From assembly GCF_027922425.1 (NCBI RefSeq), contig NZ_BSFQ01000041.1:1-64000 (forward strand): a stretch of DNA of 64,000 bases, read 5' to 3'. This DNA comes from Pseudonocardia halophobica (GTDB lineage Bacteria > Actinomycetota > Actinomycetes > Mycobacteriales > Pseudonocardiaceae). Below the pieces are notes generated by a model, which was not told the origin of the DNA, made no database searches, and saw nothing but the letters and a program-made list of their open reading frames with translations. This document shows positions 1 to 8,718 of this stretch, piece after piece (position 1 is the stretch's first letter; each line of letters starts with the position of its first letter). A program made the position numbers and the translations under genes.

Positions 1-93
1 CCCATGACCGAGGGGCCAGTCAGACGGAGAGCCACACCCGCCGCTGTCGACCACCAACCCACCATCACCGGGCCGGTAGCGCCACCTTCACAG

Positions 94-915
94 TCAGTCC
101 GTGAACCTTGGGGCCCGCTTCTCGAAGGACGCGGTCACGGCCTCCACCTGGTTGGGGCTGCCGATGAGCGCGCCGATCTCGGTCTGCTCCGCGGCGAGCT
201 GGGTGGCGGCGTCGACCCGGCCGGAGCTCTCCAGCAGGCGCTTGGCCGCGCGGACCGCGTGCGGGTTGCGCCCCGCGATCTCCCGGGCCAGCTCGAGGGC
301 CGCCTTCCGGGGGTCGGGGTCGACCCGCGTGGCGAGGCCGAGCGCGACCGCCTCCTCGCCCCGCACCTTACGGCCCGTGAACGTCAGCTCCTTGGCGACG
401 TCGCGGCCCACGAGCTCGGGCAGCACCTGCGTGCCGGTCATGTCCGGGATCAGGCCCCACTTGACCTCGAGCACGGACAGCGACGCGTCGGGCGCGACGA
501 TCCTGATGTCCGCGCCGAGCGCGACCTGCAGCCCGCCGCCCAGCGCGTTGCCGGTGATCGCCGCGATGACCGGGACCGGCACCTGCGCCCAGACGGACGC
601 CGCCCGCTGCCCGGTGGCCTTGGCGGGCCCGTCGCCGGGCGGGAGGTCGGCGGTGGCGGAGAGCCGCTGCCCGTCCCGCATTGCCTGGAAGGACCCGAAG
701 TCGAGGCCGGCGCAGAAGTCCGGCCCTTCGCCGGACAGCACGACGGCTCGCAGCCCGGGCTCGGTCCGCAGCCGCTCGCCGGTGGTGACGAGGGCGGCGA
801 ACATCGCCGGGTCGAGGGCGTTGCGCTTCTCCGGCCGGGCCAGCCGGACGTCGGCCACCCCGTCCGTGATCTCGACGGTGACCCGCTGCGCGGACGTGTC
901 GGACACCTCGGTCAA
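94..915 (-). CDS. enoyl-CoA hydratase/isomerase (crotonase) family protein
   Basis: A 273-residue crotonase, the family's normal length. These enzymes hydrate, isomerise or cleave acyl-CoA thioesters in the cytoplasm. Visible landmarks are the N-terminal LARPEKRNALDP stretch (about residues 24-35), the oxyanion-hole segment FCAGLDF (about 67-73) and the second oxyanion-hole segment ITGNALGGGLQVALGADIRI (about 120-139). The start is TTG, chosen because GGGAGGTAGGAG lies directly upstream and the preceding gene stops only three bases away. It is the second gene of a two-crotonase minus-strand unit divergent from the acyl-CoA dehydrogenase at 1750. Substrate unknown; catabolism of a branched or cyclic acyl-CoA is inferred from context. 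Confidence 0.9.
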   Translation of the reverse strand: MTEVSDTSAQRVTVEITDGVADVRLARPEKRNALDPAMFAALVTTGERLRTEPGLRAVVLSGEGPDFCAGLDFGSFQAMRDGQRLSATADLPPGDGPAKATGQRAASVWAQVPVPVIAAITGNALGGGLQVALGADIRIVAPDASLSVLEVKWGLIPDMTGTQVLPELVGRDVAKELTFTGRKVRGEEAVALGLATRVDPDPRKAALELAREIAGRNPHAVRAAKRLLESSGRVDAATQLAAEQTEIGALIGSPNQVEAVTASFEKRAPRFTD

Positions 916-918
916 CTC

Positions 919-1686
919 CTACCTCCCCGTGAACCGGGCCGGCCGCCGCTCCAGGAACGACGCGACCCCCTCGGCATGATCCTCCGACGCGAAGCACTCG
1001 GCGAGCGCCTCCCGCGTCGCGGCGACGTGGTCGGCCATCCCGATCCCGGCGCCGTCGAGCACGAGCTTCTTGGTCCGGGCCAGCGCGAAGGGCGACGCCG
1101 TCGCGATCTTCACCGCCAGCGCCCGCGCCGCGTCCGGAAGCTCCTCGGGCGCGTGCGACGACACCGCGAACCCCAGCGCCACGGCCTCGTCCGCACCGAG
1201 GTCGTCCCCGGTGTAGAGCAGCCGCAGGGCCGCGGGCGTGCCGATCTGGCGCGGCAGCAGCCAGGATCCCGCGCCCGTGTCGGAGACGAGCCCGCGGTGC
1301 ACGAAGTTCCACCGGAACCGCGCCCTGGTGGAGACGAGCCGCAGGTCGGCCTGCGTGGCGAACTCCGCGCCCATGCCGACGGCCATCCCGTCGACTGCGC
1401 AGAGCACGGGCTTCGGGCACTCCATCAGGGCCGGGATCTCCCGCGAGCGGACGGCGCCGCGCTCGTCGGGCGAGCGACCTGCCAGATCGGCCAGGTCGAT
1501 CCCCGCGCAGAAACTGCCCGGCACCCCTGTGACGAGCAGCACTGCGACCTCGGGGTCGTGGCCGGCCTCGTCGATCCGCGCCGTGAACTCCTCCAGCATG
1601 GCGTACGTCATGGCCCCGCGTTTCGCGGGCCTGTCGATCGTCAGTGTGGCGACGCGCTCCGCCACCTCGTACCGGATCTCCTGCAT
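919..1686 (-). CDS. enoyl-CoA hydratase/isomerase (crotonase) family protein
   Basis: A 255-residue crotonase. It begins MQEIRYEVAERVATLTIDRP, shows the first oxyanion-hole loop SFCAGIDLADL (near residue 65) and the second around VDGMAVGMGAEFATQADLRL (near 100-120), and ends in FLERRPARFTGR, typical of the family C-terminus. The open frame continues upstream to 3012, but the homology begins only at this ATG, so the longer start is rejected. It is the first gene of a minus-strand pair; the promoter region 1687-1749 is shared with the divergent acyl-CoA dehydrogenase and contains a palindromic operator candidate. Exact substrate not predictable. Confidence 0.9.
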   Translation of the reverse strand: MQEIRYEVAERVATLTIDRPAKRGAMTYAMLEEFTARIDEAGHDPEVAVLLVTGVPGSFCAGIDLADLAGRSPDERGAVRSREIPALMECPKPVLCAVDGMAVGMGAEFATQADLRLVSTRARFRWNFVHRGLVSDTGAGSWLLPRQIGTPAALRLLYTGDDLGADEAVALGFAVSSHAPEELPDAARALAVKIATASPFALARTKKLVLDGAGIGMADHVAATREALAECFASEDHAEGVASFLERRPARFTGR

Positions 1687-1726
1687 CCGACCCCTTCCCT
1701 CGGCGCCCGTGCCGATGCATCCTAGC

Positions 1727-1740
1727 TGAACGATCGTTAA
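1727..1740. promoter_or_regulatory. palindromic TetR-type operator candidate (AACGATCGTT)
   Basis: TGAACGATCGTTAA sits in the 63-bp divergent promoter region between the crotonase at 919-1686 and the acyl-CoA dehydrogenase at 1750. The inner ten bases are a perfect palindrome and outer T/A bases also pair. The same core recurs upstream of the transporter operon (19810) and, in variant forms, at 7698, 25121 and 25870. This is the size and symmetry expected of a TetR-family operator. Which of the two local TetR proteins binds is inferred, not shown. Confidence 0.65.
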
Positions 1741-1749
1741 GGAGGGCCC

Positions 1750-3006
1750 GTGGATTTCGCACTGCCGGTGGAGCTGACCCAGAAGCTCGACGAGCTCGAC
1801 GCGTTCATCGAGCGGGAGATCGTCCCGCTGCAGGCGCAGGACGACAACGAGCGGTTCTTCGACCACCGCAGGGAGTGGGCGCGGACCGACTTCGAGGCCG
1901 GTGGCACCCCGCGCCGGGAGTGGGAGGAGCTGCTGCGCGAGATGCGCCGCCGCGCCGACGCCGCCGGCTGGCTGCGCTACGCCCTGCCCAAGGAGGTGGG
2001 CGGGCAGGACGGCAGCAACTTCGACATGGCCGTGATCCGCGAGCATCTCGCGCGCAAGGGCCTGGGGCTGCACAACGACCTGCAGAACGAGTCGAGCGTG
2101 GTGGGGAACTTCCCGTTCGCGCACATGCTGCTGGGCTTCGCCACCCCCGAGCAGCTCGACGAGTACATGGAGCCGATGCTCACCGGGCAGGCCCGGATCG
2201 GGTTCGGGCTCACCGAGCCCGACCACGGCTCCGACGCGACCTGGATGGAGACCCGCGCGGTCCGCGACGGCGACGACTGGATCATCAACGGCGCCAAGCG
2301 GTGGAACTCCGGGATGCACTCGGCCACCCACGACGTCGTGTTCGCCCGCACCAGCGGCAAGGACGGCGACGCCCGCGGGATCACCGCGTTCTTCGTCCCG
2401 ACCGACAGCCCGGGGTTCTCGGTGGACTTCCACTGGTGGACGCTGAACATGCCCACCGACCACGCCGAGGTCACCATCACCGACGTCCGGGTGCCGAACT
2501 CGGCGATCTTCGGCGAGGAGGGCATGGGCCTGGCGGTGGCGCAGACCTTCGTGCACGAGAACCGGATCCGCCAGGCCGCCTCCGGGGTCGGCGCGGGCCA
2601 GTTCTGCATCGACCGCGCCGTGGCCTACGCCCGCGAGCGGGTCACGTTCGGGGCGCCGCTGGCCACTCGGCAGGCCATCCAGTGGCCGCTGGTGGAGCTG
2701 CAGACCGAGGCCGAGATGCTGCGCGGGCTGGTCCGCAAGACCGCCTGGGAGCTCGACCGGGTGCCGCACATGGAGATCAGCGACAAGGTCTCGATGTGCA
2801 ACTACCGGGCCAACCGGTTCGTCTGCGAGGCCGCCGACCGGGCCATGCAGGTCCACGGCGGCCTCGGCTACTCCCGGCACACCCCGTTCGAGCACATCTA
2901 CCGCCACCACCGCCGCTACCGGATCACCGAGGGCGCCGAGGAGATCCAGATGCGCAAGGTCGCCGGCTACCTCTTCGGCTTCGCCGGGCCCAACAAGGTG
3001 CGCTGA
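1750..3006 (+). CDS. acyl-CoA dehydrogenase, ACAD11-like
   Basis: FAD enzyme of 418 residues that desaturates an acyl-CoA and passes electrons to ETF. Seen: an N-terminal helical domain, the middle beta domain with GFGLTEPDHGSDAT (near residues 154-167), the nucleotide-contact segment MQVHGGLGYSRH (near 366-377) and the C-terminal ITEGAEEIQMR, whose Glu (about 394) occupies the catalytic-base position. The GTG start follows AAGGAGGG. It is the first gene of the plus-strand cluster and overlaps the next gene by one base (TGATG). Co-occurrence with two APH-type kinases and two acyl-CoA ligases recalls ACAD10/ACAD11 systems acting on hydroxyacyl-CoA; this comparison is an inference. Confidence 0.88.
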   Translation: MDFALPVELTQKLDELDAFIEREIVPLQAQDDNERFFDHRREWARTDFEAGGTPRREWEELLREMRRRADAAGWLRYALPKEVGGQDGSNFDMAVIREHLARKGLGLHNDLQNESSVVGNFPFAHMLLGFATPEQLDEYMEPMLTGQARIGFGLTEPDHGSDATWMETRAVRDGDDWIINGAKRWNSGMHSATHDVVFARTSGKDGDARGITAFFVPTDSPGFSVDFHWWTLNMPTDHAEVTITDVRVPNSAIFGEEGMGLAVAQTFVHENRIRQAASGVGAGQFCIDRAVAYARERVTFGAPLATRQAIQWPLVELQTEAEMLRGLVRKTAWELDRVPHMEISDKVSMCNYRANRFVCEAADRAMQVHGGLGYSRHTPFEHIYRHHRRYRITEGAEEIQMRKVAGYLFGFAGPNKVR

Positions 3007-3932
3007 TGACACGGGACTTCAGGGAGCTGGGCAAGCGCCTGTCGAACTGGGGGAGATGGGACCGCGACGGCGTCCGCGACCAGCGCGGCACCACCAACCT
3101 CCTCACGCCCGAGCGGGTCGCCGCGGCGGCCGGGCTCGTGCGTGACGGGCGGATCTTCGACCTCGGCATCCCCTTCGGCCGCGGGGGCCCGCAGCCGGGC
3201 GGGGGCCGGATCAACCCGATGATCCTGGTGTCGGAGACGGGCGCGGACCAGAACTACCCGGGCGCCTTCCACTACGCCGACGACTACGTGTTCATGCCGC
3301 TGCAGAGCGCCTCGCAGTGGGACGGGCTGGCCCACGTCTTCTACGACGACCAGCTCTACAACGGGTTCCCCGCCTCGTCGGTCAGCCCGCACGGCACCAC
3401 CGCCAACTCGATCGAGCACCAGGCCAAGGGGATCGCGGGACGCGGTGTGCTGGTCGACGTCGCCCGGCAGCGCGGCGTCGAGTGGCTGGAGGCGGGCGAG
3501 GTGATCACCCCGGCCGAGCTCGAGGCGGCGATGGCCGCCCAGGGCGTCGCGCTGCAGGGCGGGGACATCCTGCTCGTGCGCACCGGCTGGCGGCGGAAGT
3601 TCCTCGTGGAGGCCGACGCCGCCGCGTTCATGGCCGGCGAGCCCGGGCTCGGCCTGGACTGCTGCGAGTGGCTGCACGAGCACGAGGTCGCCGCGGTCTG
3701 CTCGGACAACTGGGCGATCGAGGTGCTCCCGGGCGAGCTGCCCGACGAGCAGCTGCCGGTGCACATGGTGCTGATCCGCGACATGGGCATGACGCTCGGC
3801 GAGATCCTCGACTTCGAGGAGCTCTCCGCGGACTGCGCCGAGGACGGCCGGTACGACTTCTTCCTCACCGCACCGCCCATCAAGTTCCAGCGGGCCCTGG
3901 GCTCGCCCATCAACCCGTTGGCGATCAAGTGA
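3006..3932 (+). CDS. cyclase-family metal-dependent hydrolase (kynurenine formamidase-like fold)
   Basis: A 308-residue protein matching the cyclase family (PF04199), which hydrolyses amides, esters or cyclic compounds using metal bound by an HxGTHxDxPxH-type motif. The equivalent segment here is SQWDGLAHVFYDD (about residues 102-114), in which the first histidine and the GTH are altered to QWDGLAH. This marks the large divergent subgroup often annotated only as 'cyclase family'. Later conserved stretches include RGVLVDVARQRG and DILLVRTGWR. It starts one base inside the stop of the acyl-CoA dehydrogenase, so translation is probably coupled. A ring-opening or ester-hydrolysing role is plausible; the substrate is unknown. 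Confidence 0.8.
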   Translation: MTRDFRELGKRLSNWGRWDRDGVRDQRGTTNLLTPERVAAAAGLVRDGRIFDLGIPFGRGGPQPGGGRINPMILVSETGADQNYPGAFHYADDYVFMPLQSASQWDGLAHVFYDDQLYNGFPASSVSPHGTTANSIEHQAKGIAGRGVLVDVARQRGVEWLEAGEVITPAELEAAMAAQGVALQGGDILLVRTGWRRKFLVEADAAAFMAGEPGLGLDCCEWLHEHEVAAVCSDNWAIEVLPGELPDEQLPVHMVLIRDMGMTLGEILDFEELSADCAEDGRYDFFLTAPPIKFQRALGSPINPLAIK

Positions 3933-3976
3933 CGCGCGCGGACCTCCTGCGGCGCAGCCCGGTAGCCTTCCCGGAA

Positions 3977-3996
3977 CCGTCCGGGGCCCCGGACGG
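3977..3996. repeat. 20-bp perfect palindrome before the TetR gene
   Basis: CCGTCCGGGGCCCCGGACGG is a perfect 20-bp palindrome in the 87-bp gap between the cyclase gene and the TetR gene, ending 23 bases before the TetR ATG. It has no loop, so as RNA it would be a poor simple hairpin. An operator for autoregulation or a partial terminator are both possible. Its sequence is unrelated to the AACGATCGTT operator family. Confidence 0.4.
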
Positions 3997-4019
3997 ACCG
4001 GTGAGCTGGGGAGGGATCG

Positions 4020-4661
4020 ATGGCGCGAGCACACCAGCCCGCCACGCGGCCCCCGAACGCGCCGCCGGGCGACGCGGCGATCCTCGAGGCGTCGATCGCG
4101 ACCATGGCCGAGCACGGCTACCACGGGACGTCGGTGCGGGACATCGCGCTGCGGGCCGGGCTGAGCCCCGCCGCGCTGTACCACCACTTCCCATCGAAGC
4201 AGGCCGTCCTCGCGATGATCATGGAGCGCGGGATCGAGGCGCTGCTGACCCGGACCCGCGAGGCGCTGGAGCGGGCCGGGGACGAGCCGGCCGACCAGCT
4301 CAGGGCGCTGGTCGAGGTGCAGGTGCTGTTCCACCTCGAGGACCAGCGCGGCACCCTGCTGGGCACCAGCGAGCTGCGGGCCCTGGAGGAGCCGGTGCGC
4401 ACCCCGCACCTGGCCAAGCGGCACGCGCAGCAGCGGATGTTCGACGAGGTGGTGGCCCGGGGGGTCGAGCTCGGGGCCTTCCGCACGCCGCTGCCCAACG
4501 AGGCGTCGCGGGCGATCGTCGTGATGTGCACGGGGGTCGCGAGCTGGTTCTCGCCGGAGGGGCCCGCCTCGCCGGAGGAGATGGTGGGCCGCTACCAGCG
4601 CCTGGCGTTGGACATGGTCGACGCCGTGGACCCCGGTCCCTGGGACCGCCCGCCCGCCTGA
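4020..4661 (+). CDS. TetR/AcrR family transcriptional regulator
   Basis: A 213-residue repressor-type protein. The helix-turn-helix lies at about residues 20-66, with the diagnostic run GYHGTSVRDIALRAGLSPAA followed by LYHHFPSKQAVL. The remaining all-helical part would bind ligand, most likely an acyl-CoA given its place between the acyl-CoA dehydrogenase/cyclase pair and the APH kinase. The ATG follows GGGAGG at good spacing. It is one of two TetR proteins in the catabolic segment; either could bind the AACGATCGTT sites. The gene faces the same way as its neighbours, 16 bp before the next gene, so it is probably cotranscribed. Confidence 0.9.
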   Translation: MARAHQPATRPPNAPPGDAAILEASIATMAEHGYHGTSVRDIALRAGLSPAALYHHFPSKQAVLAMIMERGIEALLTRTREALERAGDEPADQLRALVEVQVLFHLEDQRGTLLGTSELRALEEPVRTPHLAKRHAQQRMFDEVVARGVELGAFRTPLPNEASRAIVVMCTGVASWFSPEGPASPEEMVGRYQRLALDMVDAVDPGPWDRPPA

Positions 4662-4677
4662 CGCGTGGGGGTGCGGC

Positions 4678-6075
4678 ATGACCGCCGCCGCGGAGACCCG
4701 CAGGCCGACCGGCGACCCCGCCGACCCGGCCGTGCTCGCGGAGCTGCTCTCCGTCCGGCTGACCGAAGTCCTCGACGGCCCGGTCGAGGTCGTCGGGCTG
4801 CACCGGCTGACGGGCGGCGCGAGCCGCGAGACCTGGTCGTTCGGCGCCCGGACCGACGCGGGCACGCAGCGGCTGGTGCTGCGCCGCGACCCGCCCGGGC
4901 CGGGCCGGCCGGACGGCATGGCGCTCGAGGCGCGGGCGATCGCGGCCGCGGAGCGGGCCGGCGTACCGGTGCCGCCGCTGGTCGACCACGGCACGGACCC
5001 CGCCGTCGTCGGGGCGCCGTACCTGGTCACCCGGCACGTCGACGGGGAGACGCTCGCCCGCCGGCTGCTGCGCGACCCGGAGTACGCGCAGGTCCGCGGC
5101 ACCCTGGCCACCGAGCTGGGCCGCGCGGTCGCGCGGGTGCACGCGATCCCGCCGGCCGACGTCCCGGGGCTGGAGCGCCGGGACCCGCTGGAGCACCTGC
5201 GGCAGACCTACGACGAGCTGGGCGAGCCGCTGCCGTCGATCGAGATCGCGCTGCACTGGCTGGAGAAGCACCGCCCCGCCGAGGTCCCCGAGTCGGTCGT
5301 CCACGGCGACTTCCGCAACGGGAACATGATCGTCGCGACGGACGGGCTGAAGGCCGTTCTGGACTGGGAGGTCGTGCACCTCGGCGACCCCCGCGAGGAC
5401 CTCGGCTGGCTTTGCGTGAAGTGCTGGCGGTTCGGCGCCGCGCCCGCGGTGGGCGGGTTCGGCCCGCTCGACCAGCTGCTCGACGGGTACGCCGAGGTCG
5501 CCGGGCACCGCCCGGATCCCGAGGCGGTGCGCTGGTGGCAGGTGTTCGGTACCGCGCGCTGGGCCGTCGGCTGCCGCGGCATGGCCGAGCGGCACCTCTC
5601 GGGCGCCGTTCCGTCCGTGGAGCTGGCCGCGATCGGGCGGCGGGTGTGCGAGCAGGAGCACGACCTGTTCCTGGCGCTGGGCCTCCCGGTCGGGGACGTG
5701 CCGGAGACCCCCGAGGCCCCGCCGTCGGACCTGCACGGCCGGCCCACGAGCCGCGAGCTGCTCGACGCGGTCGCGCTCTACCTGCGCGAGGACGTCATGC
5801 CCGGGACGCAGGGCCGGCTGAGCTTCAACGCCCGGGTCGCGGCCAACGTCGTCGACACCGTCGCGCGGGAGCTCGCCCTCGGGCCGGAGCAGGAGCGCCG
5901 GCACCGCGAGCGGCTCGCCCGCTTCGGCCGCGCCGACCAGGCCGACCTCGCCGCCGCGATCCGCGCCGGCGTCGTCGACCCGGAGGATCCGGCGCTGCTC
6001 GCGGCGGTCCGGGCGGGGATCACCGACCGGCTCCTCGTGGCCAACCCGAAGTACCTGGCCCACCCGGGCGAGTGA
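4678..6075 (+). CDS. APH-family phosphotransferase with C-terminal extension (ACAD10/11 kinase-like)
   Basis: A 465-residue protein with an aminoglycoside-phosphotransferase (choline-kinase) fold in residues about 20-325. It has the glycine-rich LTGGASRETWSF, the lysine-position strand RLVLRRD, the catalytic loop VVHGDFRNGNMIV and the metal-binding VLDWEVVHLGDP. Residues about 340-465 form an additional helical domain (RPTSRELLDAVALYLRED onward) resembling the DUF6285 extension often appended to actinobacterial members. Such kinases next to acyl-CoA dehydrogenases resemble the kinase half of ACAD10/11 and levulinate-pathway LvaA, which phosphorylate 4-hydroxyacyl-CoA. Antibiotic resistance is unlikely in this context. 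The specific substrate is inferred only. Confidence 0.8.
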   Translation: MTAAAETRRPTGDPADPAVLAELLSVRLTEVLDGPVEVVGLHRLTGGASRETWSFGARTDAGTQRLVLRRDPPGPGRPDGMALEARAIAAAERAGVPVPPLVDHGTDPAVVGAPYLVTRHVDGETLARRLLRDPEYAQVRGTLATELGRAVARVHAIPPADVPGLERRDPLEHLRQTYDELGEPLPSIEIALHWLEKHRPAEVPESVVHGDFRNGNMIVATDGLKAVLDWEVVHLGDPREDLGWLCVKCWRFGAAPAVGGFGPLDQLLDGYAEVAGHRPDPEAVRWWQVFGTARWAVGCRGMAERHLSGAVPSVELAAIGRRVCEQEHDLFLALGLPVGDVPETPEAPPSDLHGRPTSRELLDAVALYLREDVMPGTQGRLSFNARVAANVVDTVARELALGPEQERRHRERLARFGRADQADLAAAIRAGVVDPEDPALLAAVRAGITDRLLVANPKYLAHPGE

Positions 6076-6140
6076 TCCGGCAGTTCCGGCCCGTGCAGTT
6101 CTGACCCCCTGCAGTTCCCACCCCGTGCGAAGGAGCACGA

Positions 6141-7691
6141 ATGCGGATCGGCGACATGCTGTCCTTCACGGCCGCGCGGCGCGCGGACGAACCGGCCCTC
6201 CTCTTCGAGGACCGCTCCTGGACGTTCGCGGAGCTGGACCGCGACGTCCGCAGGCTGGCGAACGGGCTCACCCGGTACGCCGCCCCCGGGGACCGCATCG
6301 CGATCCTCACCGAGAACAACCCGGAGTACATCCAGGCCTACTACGGCGTCCCGGCCGCGGGGATGGCGCTGGTGTTCCTCAACTACCGGCTCAGCCCGCG
6401 CGAGGTCGCCCTCAACCTGGACGACTCCACGCCGACGATGCTCATCACCGAGCAGAAGTACCTGGAGACGGCCCGGCAGGCGATGGCGGACGTGCCGTCG
6501 ATCCGGAGCGTCGTGTGCGTGGACGGACCTGCGGACGGGGCGCTGACCTGGGAGGACCTCCTCGGCGACCCGGTGGAACCCCCCGCGGTCGACGAGGACT
6601 CCCCGGCCTGGTTGATCTACACCTCCGGCACCACCGGCCGGGCCAAGGGCGCGGTGCTGAGCCACCGCAACGTCGTCGCGGCCGTCATGAACTCGTTGAT
6701 CAGCTGGGAGCACGACCACGACCCCGGGGTGTCGCTGATGCCGTGGCCGCTGTGCCACATCGCGGGCTACGGCGTGCCGATGGCCCACGTCAAGGGCGAC
6801 TCGATGGTCCTGCTGCGCCGCTACGACGCCGTCGGGTTCCTGGAGGCCGTGCAGACCCACCGGGTCCGCCAGACCTCCGTGGCGCCGACGATGCTCGCGA
6901 TGCTGCTGCGCCATCCCCGCTTCCGGGAGTTCGACGTCTCGTCGCTGCGGCGGATCAGCTACGGCTCGGCACCGATGCCGGCCGCCGTGCTGCGCGAGGC
7001 GATGGCCGCGTTCCCGGACGTCAGGTGGCAGACCGGGTTCGGCATGACCGAGCTGGCGGGCAACGTCGTCGTGCACGGCTCCGCCGACCACGTGCGGGCG
7101 CTGGAGTCCGACGAGTCCCTGCTCACCAGCGTCGGGAAGCCGCAGTGGCTGTCGTCCGTGCGGATCGTCGACGCCGACGGCAACGACACCGCGGACGACG
7201 AGGTCGGCGAGCTGCTGATCCGCGGCGACCAGGTCTGCACCGGGTACTGGAACCGGCCCGAGGCGACGGCGGAGGCCAATCGCGACGGCTGGTTCCACAG
7301 CGGCGACCTGGCCCGGCGGGACGCCCGCGGCTACTTCTACATCGTCGACCGCAAGAAGGACATGATCCTCACCGGCGGGGAGAACGTGTACTCCCGCGAG
7401 GTCGAGGAGGTCCTGTTCCAGCATCCCGACGTGGCCGCGGCGGCCGTCGTCGGGCAGCCGGACGAGGTGTGGGGCGAGATCGTCGTGGCCGTGCTGGAGC
7501 CGCGCGAGGGCCGCACCCCCACCCAGGAGGACGTGCGCGAGTTCTGCCGCGGCCACCTGGCCGGGTACAAGATCCCGCGCCGGGTCCTGCTGGTCGACGA
7601 GCTGCCGCGGACCACGAGCGGGAAGGTGCGCAAGCCCGAGCTGCGCACCCTGGTCCGCGAGTCCGTTGACACCGCGGCGAGCCCTTCCTAA
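6141..7691 (+). CDS. acyl-CoA synthetase (AMP-dependent ligase)
   Basis: A 516-residue ANL-superfamily adenylating enzyme that activates a carboxylic acid with ATP and joins it to CoA. Seen: phosphate-binding loop IYTSGTTGRAKG (about residues 159-170), GFGMTE near 297, the hinge region FHSGDLARRD then VDRKKDMI near 410, and the catalytic C-terminal lysine in TTSGKVRK (about 494). The ATG at 6141 is preceded by GAAGGAG. The 65-bp gap upstream shows no clear terminator, and 3' to it lies an operator candidate at 7698. Substrate class (medium-chain, aromatic or cyclic) cannot be told by eye. Confidence 0.9.
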   Translation: MRIGDMLSFTAARRADEPALLFEDRSWTFAELDRDVRRLANGLTRYAAPGDRIAILTENNPEYIQAYYGVPAAGMALVFLNYRLSPREVALNLDDSTPTMLITEQKYLETARQAMADVPSIRSVVCVDGPADGALTWEDLLGDPVEPPAVDEDSPAWLIYTSGTTGRAKGAVLSHRNVVAAVMNSLISWEHDHDPGVSLMPWPLCHIAGYGVPMAHVKGDSMVLLRRYDAVGFLEAVQTHRVRQTSVAPTMLAMLLRHPRFREFDVSSLRRISYGSAPMPAAVLREAMAAFPDVRWQTGFGMTELAGNVVVHGSADHVRALESDESLLTSVGKPQWLSSVRIVDADGNDTADDEVGELLIRGDQVCTGYWNRPEATAEANRDGWFHSGDLARRDARGYFYIVDRKKDMILTGGENVYSREVEEVLFQHPDVAAAAVVGQPDEVWGEIVVAVLEPREGRTPTQEDVREFCRGHLAGYKIPRRVLLVDELPRTTSGKVRKPELRTLVRESVDTAASPS

Positions 7692-7697
7692 CGTGAG

Positions 7698-7713
7698 CTG
7701 AACGCTCGTTCAG
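7698..7713. promoter_or_regulatory. palindromic TetR-type operator candidate (CTGAACGCTCGTTCAG)
   Basis: CTGAACG and CGTTCAG form perfect 7-bp arms around a CT centre, in the 64-bp gap between acyl-CoA ligase 1 and the SMP-30 gene. It shares the AACGNTCGTT core of the sites at 1729 and 19810 and has the most symmetric flanks of the set. Its position implies an internal promoter for the SMP-30/ligase/crotonase/kinase set at 7756-12225. Confidence 0.65.
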
Positions 7714-7755
7714 CGCGCTTCGTTCCCGGTCTTCCAGCGTCGGAAGGAGAACCGC

Positions 7756-8718
7756 ATGGTCAGCGTCGACCCCGCTGCCGACCCCGCTCCCGTGCTCCGC
7801 GAGGTGGCCTCCGGGCTGCGCTTCCCGGAGGGGCCGATCGCCCTCGCGGACGGCTCGGTGGTGCTCGTGGAGATCCGCCGCGGCACGCTCTCACGGGTGT
7901 GGCCGGACGGGTCGGTCGACGTCGTCGCCGAGCTGGGCGGCGGCCCGAACGGCGCCGCCGTCGGTCCCGACGGGGCGATCTACGTGTGCAACAACGGCGG
8001 CTTCGAGTGGCACGACCGGCCGGAGGGCATCGTCGCGCCCGGGCACCAGCCGGCGGACTACAGCGGCGGCCGGATCCAGCGCGTCACGCTCGACGGCGAG
8101 GTGAAGGACCTCTACACGGAGGTCGACGGGCGGCCGCTGCGCGGGCCCAACGACATCGTCTTCGACTCCGCGGGCGGCTTCTGGTTCACCGACCTCGGCA
8201 AGAACCGCGGCCGGGAGATGGACGTCGGGCGGCTCTGCTACGCGCTGCCGGACGGGTCGTCGATCACCGAGGTCGTGCACCCGCTGATGACGCCGAACGG
8301 CGTCGGGCTGTCCCCGGACGGCTCCCGGCTCTACGTCGCCGAGACCCAGACCGGCCGGGTCTGGGAGTGGGAGGTCCTCGGCCCGGCGCGGCTGGGCCCG
8401 GCCGGCGACCCGCCGCGCGGACCGGGCGGGGCGAACCTGCTGCACGGCTTCCCCGGCTACCAGCTGCTCGACTCGCTGGCCGTCGACGGCGCCGGCAACG
8501 TCTGCGTCGCCACCCTGATCACCGGCGCGGTGAGCATCATCCGGCCGGACGGCACGCTCGAGCAGCAGGTCCCGGTGCCCGAGCCCGACCCGTTCGTCAC
8601 GAACATCTGCTTCGCCGGCGCCGACTCCCGCACCGCCTACATCACCTCCTCCGGGCGCGGGAAGCTGTACGCGACGGAATGGCCCCACCCGGGCCTCGAC
8701 CTGGCGTTCCGGGCATGA
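7756..8718 (+). CDS. SMP-30/gluconolactonase-family lactone hydrolase
   Basis: A 320-residue six-bladed beta-propeller protein of the SMP-30/Gluconolaconase/LRE family. Landmarks are LRFPEGPIALADGSVVLVEI (about residues 21-40, containing the metal-ligand Glu), GGPNGAAVGPDGAIYVCNNG, RGPNDIVFD and MTPNGVGLSPDGSRLYVAET, corresponding to the Glu-Asn-Asn-Asp metal site. Family members hydrolyse lactones in a Ca- or Zn-dependent way. No signal peptide is seen, so it should be cytoplasmic. It overlaps the next ligase gene by four bases (ATGA), arguing that the acid released from a lactone is the ligase's substrate; that link is inference. Confidence 0.85.
   Translation: MVSVDPAADPAPVLREVASGLRFPEGPIALADGSVVLVEIRRGTLSRVWPDGSVDVVAELGGGPNGAAVGPDGAIYVCNNGGFEWHDRPEGIVAPGHQPADYSGGRIQRVTLDGEVKDLYTEVDGRPLRGPNDIVFDSAGGFWFTDLGKNRGREMDVGRLCYALPDGSSITEVVHPLMTPNGVGLSPDGSRLYVAETQTGRVWEWEVLGPARLGPAGDPPRGPGGANLLHGFPGYQLLDSLAVDGAGNVCVATLITGAVSIIRPDGTLEQQVPVPEPDPFVTNICFAGADSRTAYITSSGRGKLYATEWPHPGLDLAFRA

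Noticed and set aside
4..1725. 573-codon plus-strand open frame opposite the two crotonase genes
   Set aside because: Arg/Gly/Pro-rich composition with no domain; it is the antisense shadow of two clear crotonases, a normal effect of very high GC.
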